A DNA stretch of 64,000 nt from Rhizobium viscosum (GCF_014873945.1 NZ_JADBEC010000001.1:2585501-2649500); one strand, 5' to 3'; positions 35,736 through 44,304 are shown, numbered from the stretch's first letter. Translations and numbers: made by a program. Notes: generated from the sequence alone by a model not told the origin.

Positions 35736-36725
35736 TCACTCCATCTGGATATGGGCGCCCTCCACGACCGGTTTCCATTTCGCAAGCTCGGCCTTCACAT
35801 GGGCGCCGAGTTCTTCCGGCGTGGAGCCGACGATTTTTGCGCTGAATTCTTTCATCCGCTCGGCAACGGCCGGATCGGTCAGCGCCTTGTTGGCGGAGGT
35901 ATTGAGGCGGGTGATCGCATCGGCCGGCGTATTGGCCGGCGCAAAGAGCGCGTTCCACGTGTAGGTCTCGTATCCCGGGATACCGGATTCCGCGATGGTC
36001 GGAATATCAGGGAAGGATGACGCGCGTTCGGCGGTTGTTACGGCCAGAGCTCGCAGCGTGCCGGCCTTGATGTGACTCGACGACGAGGGCAGGTTGTCGA
36101 ACATGATCGGTACCTGGTTGCCGATGACGTCATTCAGTGCCGGTCCAGCGCCTTTATAGGGAATATGCTGCATGTCGACGCCCGCCATGCTTTTAAAAAG
36201 TTCGCCGGAAAGATGCAGCGGCGTGCCGTTGCCGGATGAGGCGTAGCTATATTTGTCCGGATCGGCTTTCAACAGCGCGATCAGTTCCTGCACGTTCTTT
36301 GCGGGCAGTTCCGGATTGACGGCCAGCACGTTAGGGACAATCACGAGCAACGAGATCGGCGCGAAATCCTTCTCGGCATCATAGGGCGTCGATTTCAGGA
36401 TCAGGGGATTGAGCGCGTGCGTGGCGACCGTGCCCATCAGGATCGTATATCCGTCCGGCGCGGCACGCGCGACATTGCCAGCGCCAAGATTGCCGCCGGC
36501 CCCCGCAACATTCTGCACGATGACCTGCTGGCCGAGATCCTCGGACATTTTCTGCGCGACGATACGGGCGACGACATCGGTTGAACCACCGGCGGCAAAG
36601 GGCACGATCATCGTTATGGAACGGTCGGGAAAAGCCTGGGCCGATGCGGCTGTGCCTGTGGCCGCTGCGAACAGGCCAAGGCCGAGCGCCAGGCACATGC
36701 GACGGGTAATTCTAGAAAGCGCCAT
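35736..36725 (-). CDS. Bug/TctC-family periplasmic substrate-binding protein
   Basis: A 329-residue periplasmic receptor of the tripartite tricarboxylate transporter type. Signal peptide MCLALGLGLFAAATGTAASAQA is followed by FPDRSITMIVPFAAGGSTDVVAR (landmark VPFAAGGSTD), then GAGGNLGAGNVARAAPDGYTIL and IPYKGAGPALNDVIGNQVPIMFD. These are the classic Bug landmarks that bind small carboxylates. No tctA or tctB membrane gene is nearby, so it is an orphan receptor that either uses a distant transporter or has a sensing role. Confidence 0.9.
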   Translation of the reverse strand: MALSRITRRMCLALGLGLFAAATGTAASAQAFPDRSITMIVPFAAGGSTDVVARIVAQKMSEDLGQQVIVQNVAGAGGNLGAGNVARAAPDGYTILMGTVATHALNPLILKSTPYDAEKDFAPISLLVIVPNVLAVNPELPAKNVQELIALLKADPDKYSYASSGNGTPLHLSGELFKSMAGVDMQHIPYKGAGPALNDVIGNQVPIMFDNLPSSSSHIKAGTLRALAVTTAERASSFPDIPTIAESGIPGYETYTWNALFAPANTPADAITRLNTSANKALTDPAVAERMKEFSAKIVGSTPEELGAHVKAELAKWKPVVEGAHIQME

Positions 36726-36861
36726 CCGAATCTCCTCCCACTGATTTCAACAGCAAAACCCCTACCTCGGGCACAGGGAGGTTAGGGCAGGTTGCCGTAA
36801 AGGCAACTGCCTACGGGAGATCCGTCGATCAGACTTTAGTCGCTATTCGACATGAGATAGC

Positions 36862-38664
36862 CTACTTGACGGCCGCCAGGACATCCTCGTTGGCCGCATC
36901 GAATTGCAGCCGAGCGAGTTTCGCATAAATGCCGCCATGACGGATCAGGCTCTGATGCGTGCCTTCTTCGACGACGTGGCCCTGATCCATGACGAGAATG
37001 CGGTCGGCTTTCAGCACGGTGGCGAGGCGGTGGGCAATGACCAGTGTGGTGCGCCCTTGCATAAGCCCATCCAACGCCTTCTGTACGAGCGTTTCGCTCT
37101 CCGCATCGAGGGCCGAGGTGGCCTCGTCCAGAAGCAGAATGGGCGCGTTCTTCAGGATCGCGCGCGCGATGGCGATGCGCTGGCGTTGGCCACCAGACAG
37201 CGTGACGCCGCGTTCGCCGACCTGCGTATCGTAGCCCTTGTCCAGCCGATTGATGAATTCGTCGGCTTGGGCCGCGATCGCGGCGACGCGTACCTGCTCG
37301 TGTGTGGCGCTTTGAACACCGAAAGCGATGTTGTCGTGGATCGAGGCGGCGAAGATGGTCACATCCTGCGGCACGATAGCCAGGCGCTGGCGCAAGGCGT
37401 CCGGGTCCGCCTGGGAGGCGTCGACGCCGTCGATCTTCACGCTACCCTGTTGCGGATCGTAGAAGCGCAGCAGGAGCGAAAAGACCGTGCTCTTGCCTGC
37501 GCCGGATGCACCGACGATCGCTACCGTTTCTCCTGGCAGGACCGTGAAATCCAGCCCGTGCAGGGCCGACTTGCCTGGACGAGACGGATAGGCGAAGTGC
37601 ACGCCATCGAATTTCACACGACCCTGGGCGGGCGAGGGGAGCGGCTGCGGATTTACGGGGGCGGCGATCGGCGACACCTCGTCGAGAAGCTCTGTCAGGC
37701 GGTCAGCTGCACCTGCTGCCTGCGAAAGCTCGCCCCAGACTTCCGAGAGTGCACCGAGCGAGCCAGCCGCGATGACCGCATAGAGCAGAAACTGGCCGAG
37801 CGTGCCGGCCGAAAGCGTGCCGGCGAGGACACTATGGGCGCCAAACCAGAGAACGGCGACCACGCTGCCGAAGATCAGGGTGATGGCGATGCCCGTCAGC
37901 AGGGCGCGGGAGGAGACGGCGGAACGCGCGGCTTGATAGGCGGATTCGACAGCCGAGCCGTAGCGGTCCGCTGCGGCGGTTTCGGCGTTGAAGGCCTGCA
38001 CGGTGCGGGTAGCGGCGATCGTCTCACTGGCGAAGGCGGAAGCCTCTGCAAGCGTATCCTGCGCCGCTCGGGAACGCTTGCGCACCGAGCGGCCGCCGGC
38101 GACCAGCGGAAAGACGATCACAGGAATGGCAACGATGACGAGGCTCGAAAGCTTTGGCGAGGTCACGATCATCATGCCGAGCGCGCCGATACAGAGGATC
38201 AGGTTGCGAAGCGCCACGGAAGCGGTGGCGCCGACGGCGGATTTGATCTGGGTGGTATCGGCCGTCAGCCGCGAGACGATCTCGCCCGATTGGTTGACGT
38301 CGAAGAAGGAGGGCGACAGTCGCGTGACATGCGAGAAGACATCGCGGCGCAGATCCGAAACGATGCGCTCGCCAATTGTGATGACGAAATAGTAGCGGAG
38401 CGCACTGGCAACGGCGAGCACGATGGCCATGACCATCAGCATTGCGAAATAGCTGTTGATGAACGTGCCGTCGGCCTGCGTGAAGCCGTGGTCGATCATG
38501 CGGCGGACGGCAAGCGGTATGGCGAGTGAGGTGACGGCGGCCAGTGCCAGCGCAATCAGCGCGCCAGCGACCATACCGCGGTAGCGGGTCACATAAGGTG
38601 TCAACCTGCCGAGCGGCCTTAGCGAACGCGACTTCTTTTCCCCAAGCTCTGCCTGCTCTGCCAA
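36862..38664 (-). CDS. ABC exporter half-transporter (MsbA/multidrug type)
   Basis: A fused membrane-ATPase half-transporter of about 600 residues that would work as a homodimer in the inner membrane. Six TM helices occupy residues 20-310. The ATPase has Walker A GASGAGKST, signature LSGGQRQRIAIARAIL, Walker B ILLLDEATSALD and the switch histidine in VIAHRLATV. The TTG at 38664 has GGAGA at good spacing and is my start; an upstream TTG at 38685 lacks one. Substrate unknown (lipid or drug). It is divergent from rpmE. Confidence 0.88.
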   Translation of the reverse strand: MAEQAELGEKKSRSLRPLGRLTPYVTRYRGMVAGALIALALAAVTSLAIPLAVRRMIDHGFTQADGTFINSYFAMLMVMAIVLAVASALRYYFVITIGERIVSDLRRDVFSHVTRLSPSFFDVNQSGEIVSRLTADTTQIKSAVGATASVALRNLILCIGALGMMIVTSPKLSSLVIVAIPVIVFPLVAGGRSVRKRSRAAQDTLAEASAFASETIAATRTVQAFNAETAAADRYGSAVESAYQAARSAVSSRALLTGIAITLIFGSVVAVLWFGAHSVLAGTLSAGTLGQFLLYAVIAAGSLGALSEVWGELSQAAGAADRLTELLDEVSPIAAPVNPQPLPSPAQGRVKFDGVHFAYPSRPGKSALHGLDFTVLPGETVAIVGASGAGKSTVFSLLLRFYDPQQGSVKIDGVDASQADPDALRQRLAIVPQDVTIFAASIHDNIAFGVQSATHEQVRVAAIAAQADEFINRLDKGYDTQVGERGVTLSGGQRQRIAIARAILKNAPILLLDEATSALDAESETLVQKALDGLMQGRTTLVIAHRLATVLKADRILVMDQGHVVEEGTHQSLIRHGGIYAKLARLQFDAANEDVLAAVK

Positions 38665-38758
38665 ATCGTCTCCGATCGCCCTCAAAGACCGCGTATTGCG
38701 GCTCCTTGGCCCTTGTTATCCCGGCGCCCTTCATGTATAGGCACCGCATCCTAATGGG

Positions 38759-38785
38759 AAGCCGTAGCCTTCACGACTGCGGCTT
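38759..38785 (+). promoter_or_regulatory. Hairpin in the rpmE leader
   Basis: Arms AAGCCGTAG and CTGCGGCTT pair over 9 bp with one G-T wobble and a 9-base loop, followed by CATTTATT. It lies about 70 bases upstream of the rpmE start. It could be an autoregulatory leader or the start of the transcript; TATAGG at 38736-38741 is a possible -10 element. Confidence 0.35.
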
Positions 38786-38856
38786 CATTTATTCAATCGG
38801 TTCTTCCGCCGCAACTGTCTGCGGCAAATTGGACCCGGCATCGCAGGAAGATTGTC

Positions 38857-39078
38857 ATGAAGGAAGGCATCCATCCCGACTACCACGTCATCAAGGTAGT
38901 CATGACCGATGGCACCGAGTACGAAACCCGCTCGACCTGGGGTTCTGAAGGCGCTGTCATGAACCTCGAAATCGACTCCAAGTCGCACCCGGCTTGGACC
39001 GGCGGCAACCAGCAGCTCATGGACCGCGGCGGCCGTGTTTCGAAGTTCAACAAGCGTTTCGGTGGCCTCGGCCTCTAA
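38857..39078 (+). CDS. rpmE: 50S ribosomal protein L31
   Basis: A 73-residue protein beginning [19 protein letters not shown] and ending [15 protein letters not shown]. It is the type without the CxxC zinc site (the TYETRSTWG segment replaces it), as normal in alphaproteobacteria. It joins the 30S and 50S subunits at bridge B1b. It is monocistronic: divergent ABC exporter upstream and a strong terminator 28 bases downstream. Confidence 0.95.
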   Translation: MKEGIHPDYHVIKVVMTDGTEYETRSTWGSEGAVMNLEIDSKSHPAWTGGNQQLMDRGGRVSKFNKRFGGLGL

Positions 39079-39106
39079 TTCGCTTCCGCTTGGCGGATTA
39101 TTCAAA

Positions 39107-39134
39107 AGCCCGGCCCTTGTGCCGGGCTTTTTTT
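39107..39134 (+). terminator. Rho-independent terminator of rpmE
   Basis: An 8-bp stem AGCCCGGC/GCCGGGCT with a 6-base loop runs straight into seven T residues. Confidence 0.92.
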
Positions 39135-39160
39135 ATTTTGGGGTCTGTACCGGCGCGCAA

Positions 39161-39193
39161 ATAAAAAACCGGCCGCGTTGCCGCAGCCGGTTT
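39161..39193 (-). terminator. Rho-independent terminator of rcdA
   Basis: On the minus strand AACCGGC and GCCGGTT form a stem that continues into TTTTTTAT. It lies just past the rcdA stop codon and faces the rpmE terminator. Confidence 0.85.
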
Positions 39194-39215
39194 CATGAAA
39201 TTCTATGATGCCAGA

Positions 39216-39731
39216 TCAGTTGTTGCCGAAGGCCGTCTGCAGCAGGGAAAGCTGAGCCTGGACGCTGTTCTGATTGTCCGGAACGATCGCAGCTTCCGTC
39301 GGGCGATAGATTTCGCGGTCAAGCAAGGCGATGCGGTTCTGCAGACGGAGCGAACGTTCGACGAGGTCGCGGAATGATTCCGGCAGGTCGCCCCAGCCCG
39401 GAGCATTGCGGTCGACGTTGAAGCCATCGAGGCGAACCTTGTTCTTCTCGGCCAGAACCTGATCGCGGGACATTTCGCCATTGTTGACGGCGCGCTGCAG
39501 GAGCAGCCAGGAAGCCATCTGCATGAGGCGCGTGGTCAGGCGCATCGATTCAGCTGCGTAAAGGACCGAGGCCATGCGCGGCAGCACCTTGGAGGCTGCG
39601 CGGCCCTGGCCGTCGAGGTAGGATGCGGTTTCTTCGACCAGCGACATGCCCTCTGCATACAGCGTCTTAAACTGCGAGGATGCGGCAGCGCGGCCCGCAA
39701 AACTGATTGTGTTCAATCCAAGTTCCGACAT
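39216..39731 (-). CDS. rcdA: DUF1465 protein, RcdA homologue (regulator of CtrA degradation)
   Basis: A 171-residue helical protein of the DUF1465 family, to which Caulobacter RcdA belongs. Landmarks are the middle helix EETASYLDGQGRAASKVLPRMA, the segment ESMRLTTRLMQMASWLLLQRAV, and LPESFRDLVERSLRLQNRIALLD. RcdA is an adaptor that helps the ClpXP protease remove the cell-cycle regulator CtrA. A perfect CtrA box lies 122 bases upstream of the start, which would close a feedback loop. Monocistronic with its own terminator. Confidence 0.82.
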   Translation of the reverse strand: MSELGLNTISFAGRAAASSQFKTLYAEGMSLVEETASYLDGQGRAASKVLPRMASVLYAAESMRLTTRLMQMASWLLLQRAVNNGEMSRDQVLAEKNKVRLDGFNVDRNAPGWGDLPESFRDLVERSLRLQNRIALLDREIYRPTEAAIVPDNQNSVQAQLSLLQTAFGNN

Positions 39732-39852
39732 CTAAAGAATCCCTGTTGCACGCATCTACTATCAGGTAACGCCGGGTTCCCGGGAAAAGTTTCCCAAGCC
39801 GGTCTTTGTGATTTTAAGATGGTATCTTTAGCCTAGATGCGCAAGCCGTTTC

Positions 39853-39867
39853 TTAAGAAAAGGTTAA
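39853..39867 (-). promoter_or_regulatory. CtrA box upstream of rcdA
   Basis: TTAA-GAAAAGG-TTAA on the plus strand (TTAACC...TTAA on the coding strand) is a full match to the alphaproteobacterial CtrA consensus TTAA-N7-TTAA. It is the only perfect copy I noticed in the intergenic regions of the window, and it lies upstream of the gene whose product controls CtrA turnover. Confidence 0.65.
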
Positions 39868-39901
39868 TCTCCACAGTTTCGTGGAAAGGTCTAAGGCAGC
39901 G

Positions 39902-40012
39902 CAAAAAGAAGAGCCGCAAAAGCGGCTCTCAAGGTAAAACAGGGAGAAAAATCAGACCAATTCACCGCTTGGAAAACTGTCTGAGGTCCAGAAGGATCTG
40001 AACAGCATGAGT
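39902..40012 (-). ncRNA. Candidate small RNA between rcdA and the DUF1192 gene
   Basis: On the minus strand, about 110 bases can fold into three stem-loops. The first is at 40005-39977 (CTGT and ACAG ends around AGATCC/GGACCT), the second at 39972-39957 (CCAA/TTGG) and the last is a terminator (AGAGCCGC-TTTT-GCGGCTCT then TCTTTTTGC, 39929-39902). No good coding frame is present. It may be an independent trans-acting sRNA or the 3' end of the DUF1192 transcript. The three-stem design resembles rhizobial sRNAs such as EcpR1, but identity is not established. Confidence 0.5.
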
Positions 40013-40104
40013 AATATCTTATAAAGCTTAATTTTTTATTAATGTCGTCCCAATTTAAGACTTGGTGAAAGTAATTTCGAAGCAATAGTTGCTCGTTCAC
40101 AGTC

Positions 40105-40296
40105 TTATGATCGGAAAAGGCTTTCTGCGGCAATTCGGCCGGAAGCCTTCTTGGTGGCTTCGGCTTCGAGCCGCGCGATCTCGGTTTTCAAGAGTTCCAC
40201 GCGCGCCTTCAGTTCGTCCACCGAAAGCAGAGAGAGATCGGAACCGATCTCGTGTGCGGCCTTCTTCTGCGGCTTGTCGTCATCCATCAAGCTCAT
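40105..40296 (-). CDS. DUF1192 small protein
   Basis: A 63-residue protein, MSLMDDDKPQKKAAHEIGSD, then LSLLSVDELKARVELLKTEIARLEAE and AAESLFRS at the end. The pattern LS.DEL..R...L..EI.RLE with a C-terminal A.SLF is the DUF1192 family, restricted to alphaproteobacteria and of unknown function. Start ATG at 40296, 4-5 bases after AGGAG. Confidence 0.85.
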   Translation of the reverse strand: MSLMDDDKPQKKAAHEIGSDLSLLSVDELKARVELLKTEIARLEAEATKKASGRIAAESLFRS

Positions 40297-40416
40297 TGTC
40301 GCTCCTCCTTTAAATCGTGTCGCGATCTCCAGGATTCGCTTCCACGTTTTAGCTCTGTTTCAGGCATGTCGTTATCGCAAAACCTCTGCACAGTTCGCGC
40401 AACATGCTTCAGTTCG

Positions 40417-41697
40417 TCAGCCGAACTTTACAACAGGATCGCTGCTTTCGGGAGGCTTATTGGAGCCGCGATCGGCAAGCGACATGCTTTGCGGCGTGAG
40501 CGTAGGAGATGTTGCTGTCGGGATCGTCGTATAGGCATCACGGTCGCTTGCCGGGATGGCTGCGCGAATACGGCTTCTGACGATGGCATAGCCGGTGATC
40601 AGAAGATGGGCGAGCGCCGTCACCAGGAAGAGCGCATGTGGACTTATGACCGACATGACCGGACCGCCGATCGTCGGACCGATGACGGTGCCGATACCGT
40701 AGAGAAGCAGCAAGCCGCCCGAGACCTTTACGAAATCCTCCGATGCGGCAAAGTCGTTCGCATGGGCGACGGCGATCGGATAGAGCGTATTGGCGACGGC
40801 GCCGTAGAGGATGACGAGGCCGATCAGGAAGATCGGGGAAGAGGGATGCAGCAGGAAAATCAGGAGGCCGGCGAGCGCTGCGATGGCTGACATGGCCGCC
40901 AGCACATAACGGCGGTCGATGCGGTCGGAGAGGCGCCCGGCCGGAAGCTGCATTATCGCACCGGCAAAGATGGTGGCACTCATCATTACCGCAATCGAGG
41001 TATCGGAGAGCCCGGCACCCGCGCCGAAGACGGCGCCGAGCGTACCATAGGCGCCGTTGGCGATGCCGACGAGCAGGATGCCAAGGCATGAGACGGGCGA
41101 GTTGCGATAGAGCGCAGGCAGATCGAGCTTCACCGCCTTCAGCGGCTGCGGCGAAGCGGCGGTCGAGAGCGTCGTCGGCAGCATGGCAATGCAGTAGAAG
41201 ATGCCGCAGATCATGAAGAGCACCGGTGTGCGCACGTCTTCCAGCGGGATCATCAGCTGGCCGCCGACGACGCCCAGCAGCGTGATGCCGATATAGAGCG
41301 AGAAGATCGCGCCGCGGCTTTCATTATTCGCTCGCTCGTTTAGCCAGCTTTCGATGATCATCGAGGTGCCAGCGGTTGAGAAGCCTGTGACGGCGCGCAG
41401 GATGACCCACCAGACCGGGTCGATGATGATGCCGCTCACGAGTGCGATGATGGCGATAATGGCGATGAAGCCGGAAAAGGCGCGTACATGGCCGACGCGG
41501 CGCACCATCTTCGGGGCAACAAGGCAGCCGATGACGAAGCCCGCCGCCCAGGACGTGCCGAGCAAGCCGAGTGTGGTCGTTGCATAACCTTCGAGATTTC
41601 CGCGTACGGGAAGCAGAATGCCCTGCAATCCGTTGCCCATGAAAAGGAAGAGCGTGCCAAAGAGCAGCGCAGCGACGGACAGCAGATTTCTTGTCAT
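40417..41697 (-). CDS. Major facilitator superfamily transporter
   Basis: A 426-residue permease with twelve predicted TM helices and a hydrophilic C-terminal tail of about 35 residues. The MFS loop motif between TM2 and TM3 is APKMVRRVGHVRAF, and the second-half equivalent is AGRLSDRIDRRYVL. The fold and length resemble the YcaD/UhpC-like group. The substrate is unknown. It is divergent from the small membrane protein at 41873. The N-terminal half contains STAGTSMIIESWLNE, conserved in the YcaD-like family. Confidence 0.85.
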   Translation of the reverse strand: MTRNLLSVAALLFGTLFLFMGNGLQGILLPVRGNLEGYATTTLGLLGTSWAAGFVIGCLVAPKMVRRVGHVRAFSGFIAIIAIIALVSGIIIDPVWWVILRAVTGFSTAGTSMIIESWLNERANNESRGAIFSLYIGITLLGVVGGQLMIPLEDVRTPVLFMICGIFYCIAMLPTTLSTAASPQPLKAVKLDLPALYRNSPVSCLGILLVGIANGAYGTLGAVFGAGAGLSDTSIAVMMSATIFAGAIMQLPAGRLSDRIDRRYVLAAMSAIAALAGLLIFLLHPSSPIFLIGLVILYGAVANTLYPIAVAHANDFAASEDFVKVSGGLLLLYGIGTVIGPTIGGPVMSVISPHALFLVTALAHLLITGYAIVRSRIRAAIPASDRDAYTTIPTATSPTLTPQSMSLADRGSNKPPESSDPVVKFG

Positions 41698-41872
41698 ATC
41701 CCCAGACTCGGCGTGTTCGCTTTGAAAAAGGACATAAGGCGAGACCTGTATCCGCCCAGTCCATAAGAATGTTGATTGTGTCCCGGAATGCCTTTACGGC
41801 GAGTAGATATTCTCTGTTCGCGTGAAAAAATGTCCGTCCTGTGACATTCTGATAAATGGAAAAAATAAAGCC

Positions 41873-42040
41873 ATGACAAAGCTGATAGCGTTGCTGCTCA
41901 TCCTTGCCATGGCAATCCAAATCATCAAGCCGCTTGGCTATCCGGGGCTGCGCCGCCGGATAGATTTCTGGAAGATCGCGCTGATTGCCTTTGCCATCTG
42001 GGCGGTGGCGTTGCTAACGCGCGATTTCCTGGTGCAATAG
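41873..42040 (+). CDS. Small two-helix membrane protein
   Basis: A 55-residue protein beginning MTKLIALLLILAMAIQIIKP, with a positive loop (GLRRRID) and a second helix KIALIAFAIWAVALLT. It has two TM segments with both ends probably cytoplasmic. Not recognised; the longer open frame from 41822 includes CPSC but has no ribosome-binding site. The stop is 6 bases from the convergent PhzF gene. Confidence 0.55.
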   Translation: MTKLIALLLILAMAIQIIKPLGYPGLRRRIDFWKIALIAFAIWAVALLTRDFLVQ

Positions 42041-42046
42041 ACAGGA

Positions 42047-42967
42047 TCAGTCCTGCAGGATGATCTCGCCTTTCATGACGGGTACGCAGCTTCCCGAGAT
42101 CGTCACGTCAGTCACCGTGCCGGCCTTCTTGACCACATCGAGTTCGATGATGCTGCGCCGGCCCATTTCTACGCCCTGTTCGATCGTCACGTGCTGGCTG
42201 ATGTCCGCCACCGGCAGGAGTGAGACGAGATAGGCGGAAAGGGCTGCCGAAGCGCTGCCGGTCGCGGGGTCTTCGATGACGTTGTCCAACGGTGCGAACA
42301 TGCGGGCGCGGATATTCCATGGCGTAGCCGCCGGGCGAACGTAGAGAAACAGGGAGAAATCATGGCTGCCGGTTACAGACTTGGCCGCAGCCTGGAAGCC
42401 GTTGATATTAGGGCTTGCCGCGGCCAGAGCCTCGAGGCTTTCGAGTTCGGCAACGGCAAATTTCAGGCCGACGGAGACGAAGACCGGGACATGCGTGTCC
42501 CTGCGGATTGACGCCGGGTCGATGGAGACGCAGCCAGCGATGATCGCATCGGGTATCGTGTCTTCTATTTCAAGCGGTCGTGGAGCGCGGATCGTCGCTG
42601 CGGTGATACGACCTTCGCTGCGCTGCAGGGCGACTTCCACGAGGCCGGCCTTTTCTTCGAACCGCAGCGTATCGCCGATGGGGCGGCCGAAGATTTCGCT
42701 CTGCTGGCCAAGAATATAGGCGGTACCAACATTGGGATGGCCGGCGAAGGGTATCTCCATCGTCGGCGTAAAGATGCGCACCCTTGCCGTGTTTTGCGGG
42801 TTCTCCGGAGGAAGCACGAAGGTGACTTCTGAATAGCCGAATTCGGCGGCGATCTTCTGCATTGCGGCGTCGCTGACACCCCTGGCGTCGCTCATGACCG
42901 CGAGCGGGTTACCCTCGAAGCGGGTGGAAGTGAAGACGTCGACGGTGGTGTAAGACAGGCTGTTCAT
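42047..42967 (-). CDS. PhzF-family isomerase/epimerase-like protein
   Basis: A 306-residue protein with the two-lobed PhzF (diaminopimelate-epimerase-like) fold. The N-terminal YTTVDVFTSTRFEGNPLAV, EFGYSEVTFV with the catalytic glutamate, RIFTPTMEIPFAGHPNVGTA (landmark PFAGHP) and DPATGSASAALSAYL are all present. Most members other than PhzF itself have no known substrate. It stands alone between the small membrane protein and fba. Confidence 0.9.
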   Translation of the reverse strand: MNSLSYTTVDVFTSTRFEGNPLAVMSDARGVSDAAMQKIAAEFGYSEVTFVLPPENPQNTARVRIFTPTMEIPFAGHPNVGTAYILGQQSEIFGRPIGDTLRFEEKAGLVEVALQRSEGRITAATIRAPRPLEIEDTIPDAIIAGCVSIDPASIRRDTHVPVFVSVGLKFAVAELESLEALAAASPNINGFQAAAKSVTGSHDFSLFLYVRPAATPWNIRARMFAPLDNVIEDPATGSASAALSAYLVSLLPVADISQHVTIEQGVEMGRRSIIELDVVKKAGTVTDVTISGSCVPVMKGEIILQD

Positions 42968-43068
42968 GGCGGCTCCGATGGTTGAGGCGCCATGATTAGC
43001 GAGGCCAGCGATTGCGGCGAAGGATTATCTTGTCGCCATGACAAATCGCCTCGCGATACGCAGGCGCA

Positions 43069-43102
43069 AAATAAAACAGGCGGCGAAGGTGTTCGCCGCC
43101 TG
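43069..43102 (-). terminator. Rho-independent terminator of fba
   Basis: On the minus strand a perfect 10-bp stem (AGGCGGCGAA/TTCGCCGCCT, 4-base loop) is followed by GTTTTATTTT. It starts about 25 bases after the fba stop. Confidence 0.9.
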
Positions 43103-43127
43103 CCTCATTCTTTCAAGCTTCAAAAGC

Positions 43128-44153
43128 TCATGCAGCCTTTTCGAGTTCGGCCTTCCAGTTGCCCTTGGCAGCGAGACTGTTCATTTCGGCGCGATGGGAG
43201 AACTCGCGCTGGCCGGCAGCGACGTTTTCCTGCTTGCCGTTCCAGACCTTGAGCGCGCTGTCCTGCAGGGCACGGCCGTAGGAGAAGGTGACAAACCAGG
43301 GCAGTTCATAACCGGAGTTGATTGCGGAGAGATGGGCGGTGGCCTCTTCCGTGGTCTGGCCGCCGGAGAGGAAGGCAATGCCCGGAACGGACGACGGGAC
43401 CGTGCGCTTCAGGACCTGAACGGTACGCTCTGCAACTTCGGCGATGGAGGCCTTGCGGGCATTCTTGCCATCGATGACCATGTTCGGCTTCAGGATCATG
43501 CCCTCGAGGCTGACGCGGGCATCGGCCAGTTCCTCGAACACGATGCGCAGCGTGGCTTCAGTCACTTCGGCGCAGCGGTCGATATTGTGGTCGCCCGGCT
43601 TGCCGTCCATCAGGCATTCCGGCTCGACGATCGGTACGATCTTGGCTTCCTGGCAAAGCGCAGCATAACGGGCAAGCGCCTGGGCATTGGCGCGGACGGA
43701 ACCGCGGCTCGGCAGCGTCTGCGAGATGGCGATCACGCCGCGCCACTTGGCGAAGCGGGCACCGGCTTCGTAATATCTGGCAAGGCGGTCTGCGAGGCCG
43801 TCGAGCCCTTCGGTGACGGTCTCACCCGGATACTTTGCCATCGGCTTTGCGCCGGTATCGACCTTGATACCTGGAATACTGTCGGCGGCCCTGATGATGT
43901 CGACGAAGGACGTGCCGTCGGCCGCCTTCTGGAAAAGGGTTTCCTCATAGAGAATGACGCCGGAGATGTACTTCTTCATCGCTTCGTCGGAGCGGAAGAG
44001 CATCTCACGATAATCGCGCCGGCTGGTTTCAGTCGATTCAAGATTGATCGCGTCGAAACGCTTCTTGATGGTAGCGGTCGATTCATCGGCGGCAAGCAGG
44101 CCCCGACCGCCAGCAACCATCTTCACTGCAATGTCTTCCAGTCGTTCGCTCAT
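43128..44153 (-). CDS. fba: Class I fructose-bisphosphate aldolase
   Basis: A 341-residue Schiff-base aldolase that splits or forms fructose 1,6-bisphosphate. The N-terminal GGRGLLAADESTATIKKRF (landmark AADES), the Schiff-base lysine in GMILKPNMV and FLSGGQTTEEATAHL are conserved. It is the metal-independent, animal-like class often used in rhizobial gluconeogenesis. It lies downstream of pgk in the same direction but has its own promoter and a 27-bp palindrome at 44249, and pgk ends in a terminator. Confidence 0.95.
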   Translation of the reverse strand: MSERLEDIAVKMVAGGRGLLAADESTATIKKRFDAINLESTETSRRDYREMLFRSDEAMKKYISGVILYEETLFQKAADGTSFVDIIRAADSIPGIKVDTGAKPMAKYPGETVTEGLDGLADRLARYYEAGARFAKWRGVIAISQTLPSRGSVRANAQALARYAALCQEAKIVPIVEPECLMDGKPGDHNIDRCAEVTEATLRIVFEELADARVSLEGMILKPNMVIDGKNARKASIAEVAERTVQVLKRTVPSSVPGIAFLSGGQTTEEATAHLSAINSGYELPWFVTFSYGRALQDSALKVWNGKQENVAAGQREFSHRAEMNSLAAKGNWKAELEKAA

Positions 44154-44213
44154 CTCGTTCTCTCCACAATGAAACCCGGTAGAATTGACAATATAGAACT
44201 CGGATAACAGAAG

Positions 44214-44275
44214 TTTATAGGGAGAAAAAAGGGAGCGCTAAGTCATTGAAACGATTGAAATGATTTCAATCGTTT
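44214..44275 (-). promoter_or_regulatory. fba promoter with adjacent perfect 27-bp palindrome
   Basis: On the minus strand CTTAGC (44242-44237) and TATAAA (44219-44214) are 17 bases apart and form a good sigma-70 promoter. Six bases further upstream, 44249-44275 is a perfect palindrome: arms AAACGATTGAAAT and ATTTCAATCGTTT around a single G. Its form and TTGAAA content suit a LacI/GalR-type regulator; PckR of Sinorhizobium meliloti, which controls gluconeogenic genes, is a candidate by role only. Confidence 0.65.
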
Positions 44276-44304
44276 GAAAGTTCGGGAATTTTTTCTCTTC
44301 TTGA

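Noticed and set aside
36904..38529. Plus-strand open frame of 541 codons opposite the ABC exporter
   Set aside because: The exporter carries all ABC motifs in the other strand; the antisense frame is rich in R, D, E, G as expected for a shadow.
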